From: Hawksworthiomyces lignivorus
Lineage: Eukaryota; Ascomycota; Sordariomycetes; Ophiostomatales; Ophiostomataceae
Direction of reading: 5' to 3'
Assembly: GCA_002917075.1 (NCBI GenBank)
Contig: NTMA01000021.1
Location: 62,001-126,000 of the forward strand
DNA length: 64,000 nucleotides
Shown here piece by piece: positions 22,281 to 34,364 of the stretch. Numbering within the stretch: the stretch's first letter is position 1; every line of letters starts with the position of its first letter. The notes beneath the pieces are model-generated. The model was not told where the DNA came from, made no database searches, and saw nothing but the letters and a program-made list of their open reading frames with translations. The translations under genes were made by a program, and so were the position numbers.

Positions 22281-25200
22281 ATATCCACCAAAGGAGGTAA
22301 GTGTGGTTTGTGTGCAAGGATGAATGAGTGAGTTTCTATCTGTCTTTTGAAGGGAAACAAGAAGGACAATCAAGACACTCCTATGTGTCGATCCCTAGCA
22401 TTCACCCTGCTCATCCACCCACTTGGCTTTGCTTCTTTTTTAATTCTCCGTTATTGGTACCGATTTCTGGTAAGATACGTGACCGCGATAGTATATGTCA
22501 GGAGGGGACGGGGTGGAAGAACAAGAGGAAAAAGGTAGAAAAGACAAGCAACAAAGATGTACCGGTAAGCAATTCTGAGAAAGGCAGGGAGGATGGCGTG
22601 GAAACAAGTCTTTGGTGGGCCAGGGAATGAGCGTGTGTCAAGTCAATACAGAGGCAAGATGGGAAAAATAGTAACAGGAACAAGCAAATTGATTTGCATC
22701 TGGGGTTTTGTCTCTGAAGTGTCAAAGGTCGGCAGGGCTTGCCAAGAACTGTGTCAGTCGACTGCTCGTCACGTATGTGCGGTCTCCCATTTGAGGTTCG
22801 GTTGGCTGGATGCTTTATGATGCCAATTAAGAAATGCTTTGTGGCAATCTCGTCCACCTGTCTGGTTCCTCTCTGCCGGTTGGACTACACCAAAAAGAGA
22901 AAAAGAGAAGAGTGAGGGAGAAGAGCGGTGCAGAGAAGTACAAGTTTGGAAAAGATGCGAGTATGAGCGGCCACATCAACCGCCGTCCAAAACAAGACCC
23001 AAGACAAAGCCAAGAAAGTAGACCCGTGAGAGAAACAGATACAGTGACAACCTTCGGAGAAGGATATTCGGGGGGACGTTGGGGAAAGAGACAAGGAGTT
23101 CGTTCAGACGTTTCTAAAATAACCAGTATGTAGAGGGATGTCTGCAAAAGAATGAACGCTACGAAACGAAGACGACAGGTTTGCTCAGGCACGCCGTTCG
23201 CAAGTTGCAACATTGAATAGAGTGCCGCACTTGATATGATCGATTAGAGGCAGCGGAAGAGGGAAAAAGAATACGGTAGATAAACGGTGCAGCACATGTA
23301 CTTAGTAACATACAGTTGAACATGCAAGCTGTACATCAAAGATCGGAGCAGATGAAGAATATGCAGATACAGGAACTACATCTTAGGGGATGAACTTCTA
23401 GAAGAGTGGAGGTGACGTTAAAACAAAGAAGACGAAGGGCGTGTAAGTAAACCAAAAGGGGAAGGTCTGGCAACAGAAAGAGGGGTGTGCAGGTGCGTGT
23501 AAGTCGTGGAGAGGCAGGCTGTGGTCTGGAGAGAGCCAATCATTGTTCGAGTATTTGATGTACCTTTGTTCTACAGAGCACCGTCCGGACTGCTTCTACG
23601 ATCCCTGTCTGCTTGATTTGATGGGCACTCTAAATCCATGGTCGAGGCTCTCTTGAAAATGCAAATATATTTCTCTAGATACGAGATTGTCGTAACTTCT
23701 CCTGGTCATGCATATTCTACGATTCTGCGGTCTTTTGAGCCTCGTCAAAGCTTGTCCAGTCTCCCTAGGGGAAAAGCCAGAAGTTCGCGGTGGGTATCGA
23801 TTTTGCCAGTTTGTTTTGCTTTTATTTAATTCTCCTCTTCCGGCAACGGGCTTTTTTTTTCTCGAACCTTGTTGTCGGAGAATATCTTCAAAAGTCTCCT
23901 CGAAGGCCTCCAATTCGATATTTGGCTGAAAGAGCCAACAAGTTGAATCGCCAGGCTTTTGGGTTTTCCCCAGCTCTGCTGCTTCACGTTAGCTTCTCCT
24001 TTGTCGAAACCTATATGAAAACTTGTCTTGACGTCTCCCGATCTTGCTAATTTGCGCAGCCTCTCTGACACCCTCTTCCGTAAGGATGAAGCAATGCCGC
24101 CTTGGCGTTTTGCTTGGCATCTCGTTCACGAATTGACAACTTGGTTTGGGGGAGTGAGAAAAGGCACGAAGAGTAGAAATATGGTGCAGTGCTACATGAT
24201 CTAGCATATTTTCCGAGCACAGTGGGGGAAAAGGCGAAGAAACGGCTGAAGTGCGGATGAAAACGCACGTTGCGACGACATTTGTTTCGATCTGGCTGGA
24301 AGGCCTTTCTGGCTCTCGTCGCTGACCACTTTTCTCTTGCCTCGGTGAAACTTGTTCCTCAATGCAAGTGGATTACACCTGAAGCAGTGCCTGCGCTCTT
24401 CCTCTTCTGCTCTCTTTGTTGTTCTTTTTGTTCCATTGTATCTTCTTATCGCTTCTTTACCCATTCACGTCAAAGCCCGACCCACTACAAGCATGATGCG
24501 CATCGCGCACAGAACGACGTCCGTCAACCAGACACATTCACAGAAAATGTGATTGTTTTTGACCATTCAGGAGTCGTCCTTTTGTAAGCCTTCTTTTCGG
24601 CACCATAATGCAACGCTGCGATATTTGGAATAGTGCGAAGCCCTCAGCAGACGATGGGGTTTTCTCTTTGCTTTATATTTACTTCTTCATTCCATAATTC
24701 TCAATCTCGCTCTCTAGTTCTCGTATTCTAGCGGGCAATTAAGTATGTGGAATGTAGATATTTAAAGCCTCTCTCTAGAACAGCTACCAGAGTCTGGCTA
24801 TTTGAACCCTAGCCATTCTTTAATCTAGGAAACCTGCAACAATTCCCCGAGAACGCAATTACTTTCCCCTTGTCTTTCTGATCCCGTACAAAGCTTAAAA
24901 TTTTTTTATCCCGATAACTATCCCTTGTAGGGATTGTAGGAGAAAACTGGGGTCTCGTACGGTTTATGGGTATGACTCGTAGTTCTGCTGCCGCGTCCCG
25001 CGGCGAGAACACCGGATACTATTCTGTGGAAAGCTTAATAGACATGCAATTATTGGTGGCAACAAGGTGCAGGGCTACAAGAACAAAATGTTGAATTAAT
25101 GCCCCGATTCTATGCCACTGTGGCATTAAAGCGATTGGAAGAAGAGCAAGGCTGGCTCGCCAAGAGTTTCCAGAAAGATTTCCTCTGTTTCTTTTCTTAT

Positions 25201-27193
25201 TTTGGCATTTTCTCCCGGGAAGATCAAGTCGGCAACACGGCCATCCCTCTCCAGAGTCAAATATTCTCCGACGTGTGATTTACCCTGTTTACATAATAGA
25301 ATGGGCTGGTTTGTGAGCTGTTTGTATGTGCTGGTTATTCAACATGCTGAAAGAACGGGTTTTGTTCGCAAAGATGTTGCTGTTGCCGCCACTAAAGTAA
25401 TTTGTGTGCACTTTCATGAAAGCTTTTTTTGCTCAATATTTAGAAGGATCTCTAGGCTGCATGGAACAGGTGTTGAATTGAGCAGTATGAGCTCTTTCTA
25501 AGGTGAAATGCTCATGTTGCAGTTGGCAATCTGCTGTTCTTGCTCAGCCAGCCTTGTAGAACAATGCATAGAAACGAGTGATAAAAATAAACCCCAGCCT
25601 CTCGGAGGCACATACTTGTGCGTTGCGATGCAGTCCAGTATAATCCCAGCAATGTTGCAAATCGACCACATAACTTCTGATGGAAAGCTACGGCGGCTTT
25701 CCGTACTCACGCGGTTGGGGGCGAGAAACTCGTTCTGCTCCGAGCAGTTTTCTATGATTTGAAATAACTGCACAGCCCGTGAAAGGTAAACTACTCTTTG
25801 GTAAGTGTAAAACGAGTCGACAAGGTCAATCCGGCCCGATGACGTGCGGAGAACCACGTTTGTAAAGGACAAGCAAGAGTTGTGCTCATGGTTCCTGTGT
25901 CAGGAAACAATCATGCTGGATAGATTCAATAGGGTCGTATTGCAACCCGTCTCTCGATTCTTCACCTCTCCACGTAAAAAGACCCGCCAGCTAAACATGT
26001 CTCGCCTCGCCTTTTTTGCATGATTACCTAGATGAAATGTCATATGCTGAAGAGTACGGAGTATTTGTGCGAAGATCGTCGTTTGTTGTTCCTAACATAC
26101 TATTGCAGACTTGCCGATAGGGATAGAGTACTGGTCATGGCCGACATTGGAAATATACAGAATGGGACCCCATCTTCTCTTTTCTCTTTACAACTTCATG
26201 TTTTTCACTTCTCTTTGGAGCAATTAAGTTGGCTAGCCGATGAGGATCATAGGCCTGAGGTGTCCTCGACTTTAGTCTTCAAACACTGCGATTGAAAAAC
26301 TATGTAACAACACAGCTAAGGATGACTTGAAAAAGAAATCTTACCTAGCGCCTAGCTACATAACGGCTAACACCCTGTGAGGTTGTCCAGCTCTCTTGTG
26401 TTGCCCTAGGACTGTGGCCCCTGCATCTTTGAAAGAACAGAAGTGGTTTGCTAGTTGGGTTAAACCAAGACAGCATCCAACTATGCCACGCAAGACGCCA
26501 CTCTGGTGTCCACTCTGATCAGCAGCTGGCCGTCATCGACCTTACGGGCTTCTAGTCTTTCTAGAGACCTCTTTTTTCTAGGCACTTGGCATTTCCTTCC
26601 AATGAATTAAGAGACCTTTGTGTTTCAGAATCTGGGGCGGTCTCTCTTCATTAAATTAGGGTGTCTTCCATACCTAAACCCAGAACGGACCGAGGTAGAA
26701 TACGGAGAAGAAAACGCCAAGACCCGCAACCGCCGACTCGAGGAGGAAAAAGGAGCAGAGTTGAGATTACCGGCTGCAGATCAACTTACTAACACTACTG
26801 AATGGATCGGCGGTCGACGTTCTTTAGAGTGGCTTCTATTCCGAAAAGCGGTAGCCATACTATTGGGGAGCGCCGACTTCTTTTTTATGGTCCTATGACC
26901 GTAAATTTGGTCCTAGCCAAGCTCCGATTCGGGGCTGACTTCAAGCCAAATCAGAGTAGTTTATGGATGCGGTAAATCTCCGCTTCTCTGCTCACGTACA
27001 TGGGCATGTTATGTGCACTGCTACTCTCATAAATAGGCCTGTTTCTAAGTCAGATGGTCGTTTTCTGCTGTAGACGCCGTTTCTTCGTTACCAGCGGCCT
27101 TTGCTCAGTGCAATCTGGGCCGGGGAAAAAAAAAAAAAGAAGAAAATAGAAAAAGAAAGAAAAAAGATGTGCTGCCTACTAGACGACAATGAT

Positions 27194-27232
27194 GGGCGGC
27201 AATGGTGGACGGCAATGGGGGGCGGCAATGGT
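27194..27232. repeat. 13-bp tandem repeat, three copies
   Basis: Units are gggcggcaatggt (27194-27206), ggacggcaatggg (27207-27219) and gggcggcaatggt (27220-27232). Copies 1 and 3 are identical and copy 2 differs at two bases. A degenerate fourth copy (gacgacaatgat) may precede them. The repeat lies outside any recognised gene. Confidence 0.85.
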
Positions 27233-27684
27233 GCAATTATACTCGACACCTTAAATGGGTTTCCATTCGCTCGTTGGGGTGGTGCGCCATAGAATGTGAA
27301 CCTTGTGTGCTTGCTGGTAGTATTGACCGCAAAATGAAGCCTCCATTGTCAAAGCGCTGGCGAGTCTGACCCGGTAGCAGCAGCTTTCAGTACCAATCTG
27401 CGGCACCGCTTGTTGGTTAAGATGGCAAATTACCTGACTTTCGACACAGCGATGGCTCTAGGAAGGTCTAGGCGACGTGTCGGACAAAGGGCGCAGAGGC
27501 TGCCCACAGCATGCAAGGAGATTACATATACTTCCCACGGCGTGGCCCACCCACCAGCTTCGGAACCGGCAGCAGTTGGTTTTTACTTTCACGTCTAGGT
27601 TTCCTGTTGGCCATTTACCTTTGTTTTTCTGGGCCACGACCGAAATTCAAGAGAACGACAGGTGCTTTTCGAAATCGGAACTCA

Positions 27685-27713
27685 GCGTGGTCCCACGCGG
27701 CCGTGGTCCCACG
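27685..27713. repeat. Duplicated small palindrome
   Basis: GCGTGGTCCCACGC at 27685-27698 is a perfect inverted repeat with a TC centre. Its core CGTGGTCCCACG occurs again at 27702-27713 after a short GC-rich spacer. It lies outside any recognised gene. Confidence 0.85.
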
Positions 27714-28568
27714 CCGTCCTTAACCGCAACCTTGACCCGTTCATTAGTGAATCCTTCGCTGTAATTCTTCTTTAGTTTAAAGCGGGTCCTATATTTCAAC
27801 GACTTCCGTGTCCTTCTTATTTGGCTTCCGAAGCTGCACCCCGGATGCCGTTCCTGGTATCGCTCGGAGCTTGTAATGCGCGTTGTAAATAGACACGCCG
27901 GACAGGCCTGCGGGAGCCCAATGAATGGAATTTCGGTCGAGAACAAAGTGGTCTCGGGCCAATGAAGCCAGACAAATCGCAACAAATCTGCCGACGAACG
28001 GAGCATGTTAGGGAACGGCATCCTAAAATCCAGTGTTAGTGACACGCACTAACTGGAAGAGGCATGGTGATCGCATTGGCTGGGGTCGTTGTTCAACATC
28101 CCTTGTCGCTTTGATATTCTCGCACACAGGAACTCCTTCGTCAGCCTGTGGGTAAGCTTCTGGCTTGGCTCTTCACAGCACGTTTATGTCCAGCTAAACC
28201 CGAATGCCACCAAAGTCGTTTTGTGACTCCCCCATGCGGTTAACGAACGAGAAATCGAATTTGCATCCAATAATCCCGTTTCTCTCGCGAGTGTCTGGTC
28301 TTTTCGCCTGCCGTGGCCGGACTGCTGAACTCCACACCACCCACACATGCCTAGAAAGCCCTGTGTGTTCCCTATCGCTATCGCGTAGACTACCTCCGAA
28401 CATACATAGCTGGGCGGCGCGCAACGATGCCGGATCCATGGTGGAGAGGAGGCAAGCTTCGCTGTAACCCTTTCAAGCTAGGATATATATATATTTTTTC
28501 ATTCTTCTTTTTCGCTTCCATAAAATGGCATTCGCCCACTTTTTATATTGCTTCCCCAGGAGCCCAGA

Positions 28569-28589
28569 TTTTTTTTTTTTTTTTTTTTT
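28569..28589. repeat. Poly-T run of 21 bases
   Basis: An uninterrupted run of 21 T on the + strand about 370 bp upstream of the MFS gene. It may be a nucleosome-excluding poly(dA:dT) element of that promoter or a simple repeat. Confidence 0.9.
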
Positions 28590-28955
28590 GCCTGACCATT
28601 GCCTCTCCAGCTGCGGCGAATTTTTAGTACCTAGAATAAAAAATTTCCCCCTTTTCTTGTTGTGATTATTTTTGTTTAATAATTTCTGTTGGTATTGACG
28701 TCTCCCATCTTATTAACACATAGAATATCTCATAAACTCTGTGCTGTTATTCATTTATCTCCTTGTCAGCACTGTTTTTTTCAATGCGTGCCGTTGTTGT
28801 ATTACTCGGCCGAATAGGAGCAGTAAACAGGTAAAGGTGGGCTGGAGAAATCGGCCACTCGCGCAACGATCTTACCGACAGGGAGCACAGCGCTGTAAAG
28901 CGAGCTAAATGCGAAATCACTGTTCTACACGATATCTAGAGCAAAGACTGTGAAG

Positions 28956-31168
28956 ATGTCTGACCTTTATTCGTCAGGCTCTGAAAAGAACCAAGTCCAC
29001 GAGACGCAAGCCAGCCAGGCTGTCTCTCACCATGGGAACTCGTCCTCCGCCGGGAGCGAATCGTCCGGTGACGACGATTCGTATCATGAGCCCTCGCCTA
29101 TAGAAAAGATTCCCACTCATATTAGCCATAGAAGCCGGAGTACCAGACGCCGGAACAGCCATTCTTCGGACGATTCGGACCCTCTAGAGCCCCTCGAGCT
29201 CGCTCTGACGCCGAATTTGGAGACGGAGGCAGAGCAGGCCGCTCGGGAGCCCATCTCGCATGCCATGACGGCAACCAGCCTGGGCAGTGTAGCATCACGG
29301 CTGCCAGACTTTGAAGTTGTCTTTGAGGAAAATGACCCTGAAAATCCGCGGAACTGGTCCACCTGGTACCGCTACTACATCATCTTTGCCATGTCTTATT
29401 CCACCTGGGTTATTGTCTTGTACAGCACGAGCTATACGGCTGCCATTCCTGGCCTAATGGTACAATTTGACATAACAAACGATGCTGTTGCCACTCTTGG
29501 CGTGACCACTTATCTATTCGGTCTGGCTGTGGGTGCTATGGTCTTGGCTCCGCTGAGTGAACTGGTCGGCCGCCGGCCGGTATATGTTGTTTCCATCATC
29601 TGCTTCACTCTGCTCGTGATTCCCTCTGCAGTCGCCACCTCGCTGGGTGAGATTATTGCAGTGCGCTTTTTTGGGTACGTGGTTTTGCCGTCTGTGTATT
29701 GATACATCGCTGCCGCGATCAATTTGTTATTAACTTTTTTTTTTTTCTTTTTGCAGTGCGTTATTTGGCGCTGCTCTGGTGTCCAATGGCCCGGCCACCA
29801 TAGTGGACATCTCCAACGAAGAGAACCGTGCGCTTTACATGTCGCTGGTATCGATCGCACCCATGAATGGCCCAGTCACGTATGTTACATCCATGACCTT
29901 AGCTTTCGTTTTTCTGTTTCTGTCTCGAGAGACTCGGTATTAACTGCTATGCCTTAGTGGTCCGCTGATTGGTGGCTTTGTCTATGAATACATGGGGTGG
30001 CGCTGGGACAGCTATATCGTCCTCATTCTCGCCGGCGCGGCAATTGTGGCCATGGCCACCGTGAAGGAGACGTATGCTCCGGCGATTCTCAAGGCGCGCG
30101 CCGCCAAGAAGCGCAAGGAGATGGACGACGAGCGGTACTGGTGTCGCTATGACGAGCGCATCTCGTTCCTGGCGCTCATGAAGCTCAACCTGAGCCGGCC
30201 CTTTATCCTCGCTGCGACGGAGCCCATCTTGTGGTTCTTCAATATATGGTTCGTGCAGTCCGTCCTTTTGAAGGAGCGCAGAGGGGAGATGAGAAGAGCG
30301 AGCACCTGCTAACCCGGTTCAAACTAGGATCTCTGTCGTCTACGGCATTCTGTACCTATGCTTCGTGGCCTACCCGCTCGTCTTCTCCGAGGGCCGCGGC
30401 TGGAGCCCGGGCGTGACGGGCCTGGCGTTCCTGGGCATCGGCATCGGCACCATGATGGCCATCTTCAGCGAGCCGCTGTGCCGGCGGCTGATCAACAGCT
30501 ACCCCAAGGATCCAGCGACGGGCCGGGCGCCGCCCGAGGCGTCGGCCACGGTGATGATCATCGGCGCCGTGTTGACGCCCATCGGGCAGCTCGTGTTCGC
30601 GTGGACGTGCCTGCCGACGACGATCCACTGGGCCATCCCCATTGCGTTTGGCATCCCGTTCGGCGCCGGCAACACGCTGACGTTCATCTACGGCTCCAAC
30701 TACCTGGCCGGCTCGTACGGCCTGTACGCCGCATCAGCGCTGGCCGGCAACATGGTCATCCGCTCCATCTTCGGCGGCACGCTGCCGCTCGCCGGCACCA
30801 CCATGTACAACGCCATGACGCCGCAGTGGGCCGGCACGCTGCTGGGCCTGCTCGAGGTGTGCCTGATCCCCATCCCCATCGTGTTCCTGCGCTACGGCAA
30901 GAGCATCCGCGCCAAGAGCCGTATCATCCGGCAGATGCGCGAGGACCTGGAGCGCAGCGAGGCCAAGCGCGCCAAGCAGGCCCGCATCGCTGCGCGCCTG
31001 CAAGCCAAGAAAGATCGGGCCGAGGCCGCCGCCGCTGCGGCTGCCGCTGGCGAGGACGGTGGCGTCCTCGAAAACCTCGACGTCGAAAACGACGCCGCTC
31101 TGGACCAGGACGTGGAGAAGAGCCACATCGCTGCGGAGTCGACGGCGGCAGTTCAATCAAAAGAATAA
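28956..31168 (+). CDS. MFS multidrug/polyamine-type transporter (DHA1 family)
   Basis: Four exons: 28956-29674, 29757-29879, 29958-30248, 30328-31168; 657 aa, all three introns in phase 2. The start is the ATG at 28956; the GTG two codons earlier is ignored. Residues 1-126 are a Ser/His/acidic cytosolic tail. The fungal DHA1 signature DPENPRNWS follows at 127-135. Twelve spans follow, the first near 139-158. The motif A equivalent SELVGRRPVY is at 201-210, and NGPVTGPLIGGF forms the motif C-like turn across the second intron. The central loop (KARAAKKRKEMDDERYW) is charged. The C-terminal 80 residues are a long Ala/Lys/Glu helix followed by an acidic tail. Proton-driven efflux of drugs or polyamines is the family role; the substrate cannot be read from the sequence. 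It stands alone, with no neighbouring biosynthetic genes. Confidence 0.9.
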
Positions 31169-31860
31169 TAAGCAAGGCGTCGCTGCTAGTCGTGACAGGT
31201 GGTTCTCATAGAGTATCAGTGGTCAATCGATTCTTAGTTGGCGGTCGCTACAAGAGCCGCAGGTCGTCCTCCTGCAGGTCATCGGTCGATGATCTATTGG
31301 AGACTTGGTAGGAAGAGGAGGGAAAAAAAGCAGGTGAAGAAAGAGATTGAAACTTCCTTTTGGTAGCGAAAACGCTTTTGTCAAAGTATTGGCATTTATT
31401 GGCGTTTGTTGGAAAAGATGGTTTGCATATTAGAATACCAGCCAGCATATACGTTTGGATTTGTTTCGATTTAAGTCGGTTCGGCAAAAAAAAAAATTGG
31501 GATAGATAGATATTAATACGATAATAATAATAATATTGGAAATCGAACACTTATGTTTCATGTCGTGATGCTTCAAGGAAGGTGAAGTTGGTGTTAGGAA
31601 GCGGCTGCCACGAGATTTTATCTCCTGACGGACAATGTAGACATGGTCAGCCTGCTCATTGTATGTCGTATTTTTCTTCATCATGACACAGATTCTAGTT
31701 AATCACGATGTGTTGTGATTGTGAAGCTCCCATCAAAGTTTAAAGATGCCGTTTGGTTGTAACGTCGTCTTCATATCTCATTTCTATGTATGTATCTTGG
31801 TAGTGTATGTGGCTGATGCTGATGCTTATTTTTATTTTATTTTTTTTTCCTATGTTCTCA
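31169..31860. other. Convergent intergenic region
   Basis: 3' flanks of the MFS gene and JJJ1. It holds an AT-rich stretch with ATA/ATT repeats at about 31505-31540. No gene was recognised. Confidence 0.5.
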
Positions 31861-33741
31861 TCACTTCTTCTTTTTGCCGCCGACCTTCGTGGTACGGCCT
31901 CCAGCGGGCGGCATGGGATGGGCCGTCCGCAGATGCTTGTGCAGCTTTGTGTTTGATGTAAACGACTCGCTGCAGATCTTGCATGTTGTCTATGGAGTTT
32001 GTCAGTGTCATCGTAGCCTAAACTTTGTTGGGAGTGAGGAAGACATACCGTATCCGCCCCAACATCGGCTGCGGCGGCGGCTTGCCGAGCAGCCTTCTTC
32101 TCCCGCTTTGCCTTGGCCTTGCCGACTTTCTTTTCGCCGGCCGAGCCGTTGGCACCGGCAGAGCGGCCCTTGACATCCAGGCCGTCGAGTCCTTCTGCCA
32201 GGTCGCTGTATACGTCGTCGCTGTCGTCGCTCGTGCGCGTCCCTGCCTGGAACCTCTTCTCTACTACTTCTCGCGGCGCGTACTCGTCGTTATCATCATC
32301 GTCGCTCTCGTCGCTGTCCTCCTGCTCTTCGCCGTCTCCTTCTTTCTGTGCTGGTACGGGCTCTGTCTTGTCGAGCTCCTCCCCCTCCTGCTCCTCTTCA
32401 GATTCCTCAGCCTGCTCGTCCTCGCTGCGCTCCTCGGCCGCCGCCTGTGCCTGCGCCTGCGCCTGCGGCTGGGGCGCCTCGGCGTCGAGGTGGAGGTCGC
32501 GGTTCTCCTTCTTCATCTGGCGGCGCAGCTGCTGCACGGCCTTGACGTGCTTCTTGCTCTTCTCGTGCGCCTCGAACTGCTTCTCGCTCTTGAACGACTT
32601 GCCGCACACGACGCACTCGATCTCGTGCTGCACCTCGGACTCGGCATCGCTCGAGAAGCCGCCCTCGTGCTCGTCGCCTGCGCCGCCGGCCTGCGCCTGC
32701 TGGGCCCACGCGGGGGCGACGTAGCCCTGGTCGGCGGCGGCGAGCTCGCGGCGGGCCTGGTTGGCGGCGCGCTGGCGGGCGGCCTGGGCGGCGGCGGAGT
32801 CGCGCAGGATTTTCTGGCGCTCGGCCTCAGTCTGGGAGTTGGGCACGTAGCGCGGGTCGCGCTTGCGCACAAAGGCGACGAGCGAGCGCACGGCGTCGTT
32901 GAAGTCGCGGGCCGCCTGCTCGCGCGCCTTCTTGTTGTCCTTCTCCATGAGGCGGCGCACAGCGCGGTCGGGCGCGTCCGACAGCCGGTACTTGTCCTTC
33001 CAGCTGAAGGACTTGACAGTGGCGAAGTTGGCCCAGTCGCGGTAGAAGGGCCGGGCCACCGTCTCGTAGTCGTCGCTGGCGCCGCCAAATGGCGGGTACT
33101 GCACGGGCTCGCCCCCGCTGTCGTCCCAGCTGCTCGCCGCCTCCTCTTCCAGGGCCAGCTGCGCAAACGTCGCCTCCAGGATGCCGAAGAAGCCCGTAGG
33201 CGAGTCGTCAAAGCGCACGTTCGAGTTGAAGCGGCCCATCAGCGTGAACAGCTCCTCGGTCGGTGTCAGACGGACGTTGTTGTAGTAGCGCGGCCCGGCC
33301 GCGCCGTCGTCGGCCGCATCGTCGGCGCCGCTGTCGCCGCGCAAGATGGCATCGCGGTGTGAGTCATACCACGCGCGCTCTTGAGGGTCGGACAGGATCT
33401 CGTAGGCCGTCTGCACCTCGGCAAATTTGCGGGTGGCGTTGGCGACATCGTCGAGGTTGCGATCAGGGTGCAGCTCAAGGGCTTTCCGCCGGTATGCCTT
33501 TTTAATTCTGTCGGCATAGGTTAGCACGAGAGTAGCAGCTGAAGCAAGCAGAGGCCAGTATAGCCAAAGAGAAACCAAGAGCAGCGACAAAAAAAAGAGA
33601 AAAAAAAAGCTGTTACAAGATCACGTACTCTTCGTCTGTAGCTGTCCGTTCCACACTGAGCAGCTCGTAGTAGCACGTCTTCTGCGGCGCGGCCTGTGCC
33701 TGGGCACCAGTGCCGCGGGTCGACGACTGCTCCGCTCCCAT
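31861..33741 (-). CDS. JJJ1: J-domain protein Jjj1 (60S ribosome biogenesis)
   Basis: Three exons: 33629-33741, 32049-33507, 31861-31989; 566 aa. The J domain spans about 22-90 with HPD at 51-53, partly rebuilt by the first splice ([23 protein letters not shown]). The family-specific block [23 protein letters not shown] follows. Two zinc fingers are visible: [23 protein letters not shown] (about 335-357) and a last-exon finger CKIC...H...H (Cys 527 and 530, His 543 and 548), then a Lys-rich tail. Long charged helices and an acidic Glu/Asp region separate them. In yeast Jjj1 acts with Ssa Hsp70 and Rei1 in the cytosol to strip Arx1 and Alb1 from pre-60S particles. Without the short last exon the second finger would be missing; frame and motif both support it. 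Divergent from the SPX-RING gene. Confidence 0.93.
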
Positions 33742-34328
33742 ACTTCCTCCCCCTTGCAGGCGCCGTTCTCCACTCGAGCTGCGGCTGGGACGATCTTGGC
33801 GCAAGTTCACACAAGAGCAGAGTGGTTCGGTTTTTTGTCGTCAGGCGAGCTGCGCCTGTCACGCTTTTTTCCTTGTGGTGACGTCCTCAAAGTGGCATAT
33901 CAAGCCGACTAATTTTTTCTTGGTTTCCTCTTGTGATTTGCCCAATTTAGCTCGAGGCTCTGGGAAAATCACCCCGCCAAAGGGAAGCACTAGAACCCAC
34001 CATGTCCTTGGCGCATGCAGAGTCGCGCCAAGCGAAAACGCCTCCCAGACGTGGTGCCACAGTACGTTGATCCCCTCCACCAAAGCCGCTATAACGGCAC
34101 TATATTAGCATTTCATAGGCGTGTATCCGCAACGCTGTAGCAGACGCAGCCAGTGGACTTGCGCCTTTCCGCCATGTGCCAAGGGCACTAGGACTTGGCA
34201 AAGAGTCTCGACAGCCTTGTAGATGCCATGCCTGCATGCGAATATATAACTGCCGTAGGAGCAGATTTGCATCTCGCAGCTCACGGGTCGCTGCGACGAT
34301 GCTGCAGTGGTCTGTTTTCTTGACCTCA

Positions 34329-34364
34329 CGCGAGAGCAGCCCTCAGGTGACTGCTGCTCTCGCG
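34329..34364. repeat. Perfect 12-bp inverted repeat with 12-nt spacer
   Basis: The left arm CGCGAGAGCAGC is at 34329-34340 and the right arm GCTGCTCTCGCG at 34353-34364, exact reverse complements. The spacer is cctcaggtgact. It could be a palindromic protein-binding site or an RNA hairpin in the intergenic region between JJJ1 and the SPX-RING gene. Confidence 0.9.

Larger units (their letters stand above)
22281..28955. other. Gene-free stretch, 6.7 kb
   Basis: No protein family, tRNA or rRNA was recognised on either strand. Open frames are short (mostly under 110 codons), AT-richer than the genes, and show no exon-like joining signals with conserved motifs. The stretch contains one exact TACGGAGTA (26055-26063), a 13-bp tandem repeat (27194-27232), a doubled small hairpin (27685-27713) and a 21-base T run (28569-28589). 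The last 500 bp would include the promoter of the MFS gene. The region could hold a noncoding transcript or a decayed mobile element, but nothing visible proves either. Confidence 0.5.

Noticed and set aside
30358..31311. A 317-codon + strand frame overlapping the MFS gene
   Set aside because: Out-of-frame shadow rich in Arg, His and Pro; the MFS frame carries the membrane spans.
32025..33362. A 445-codon frame on the + strand
   Set aside because: It is the antisense shadow of the JJJ1 exon 2, produced by the GC-rich codons there; low-complexity Leu/Val/Ala/Arg composition and no family likeness.
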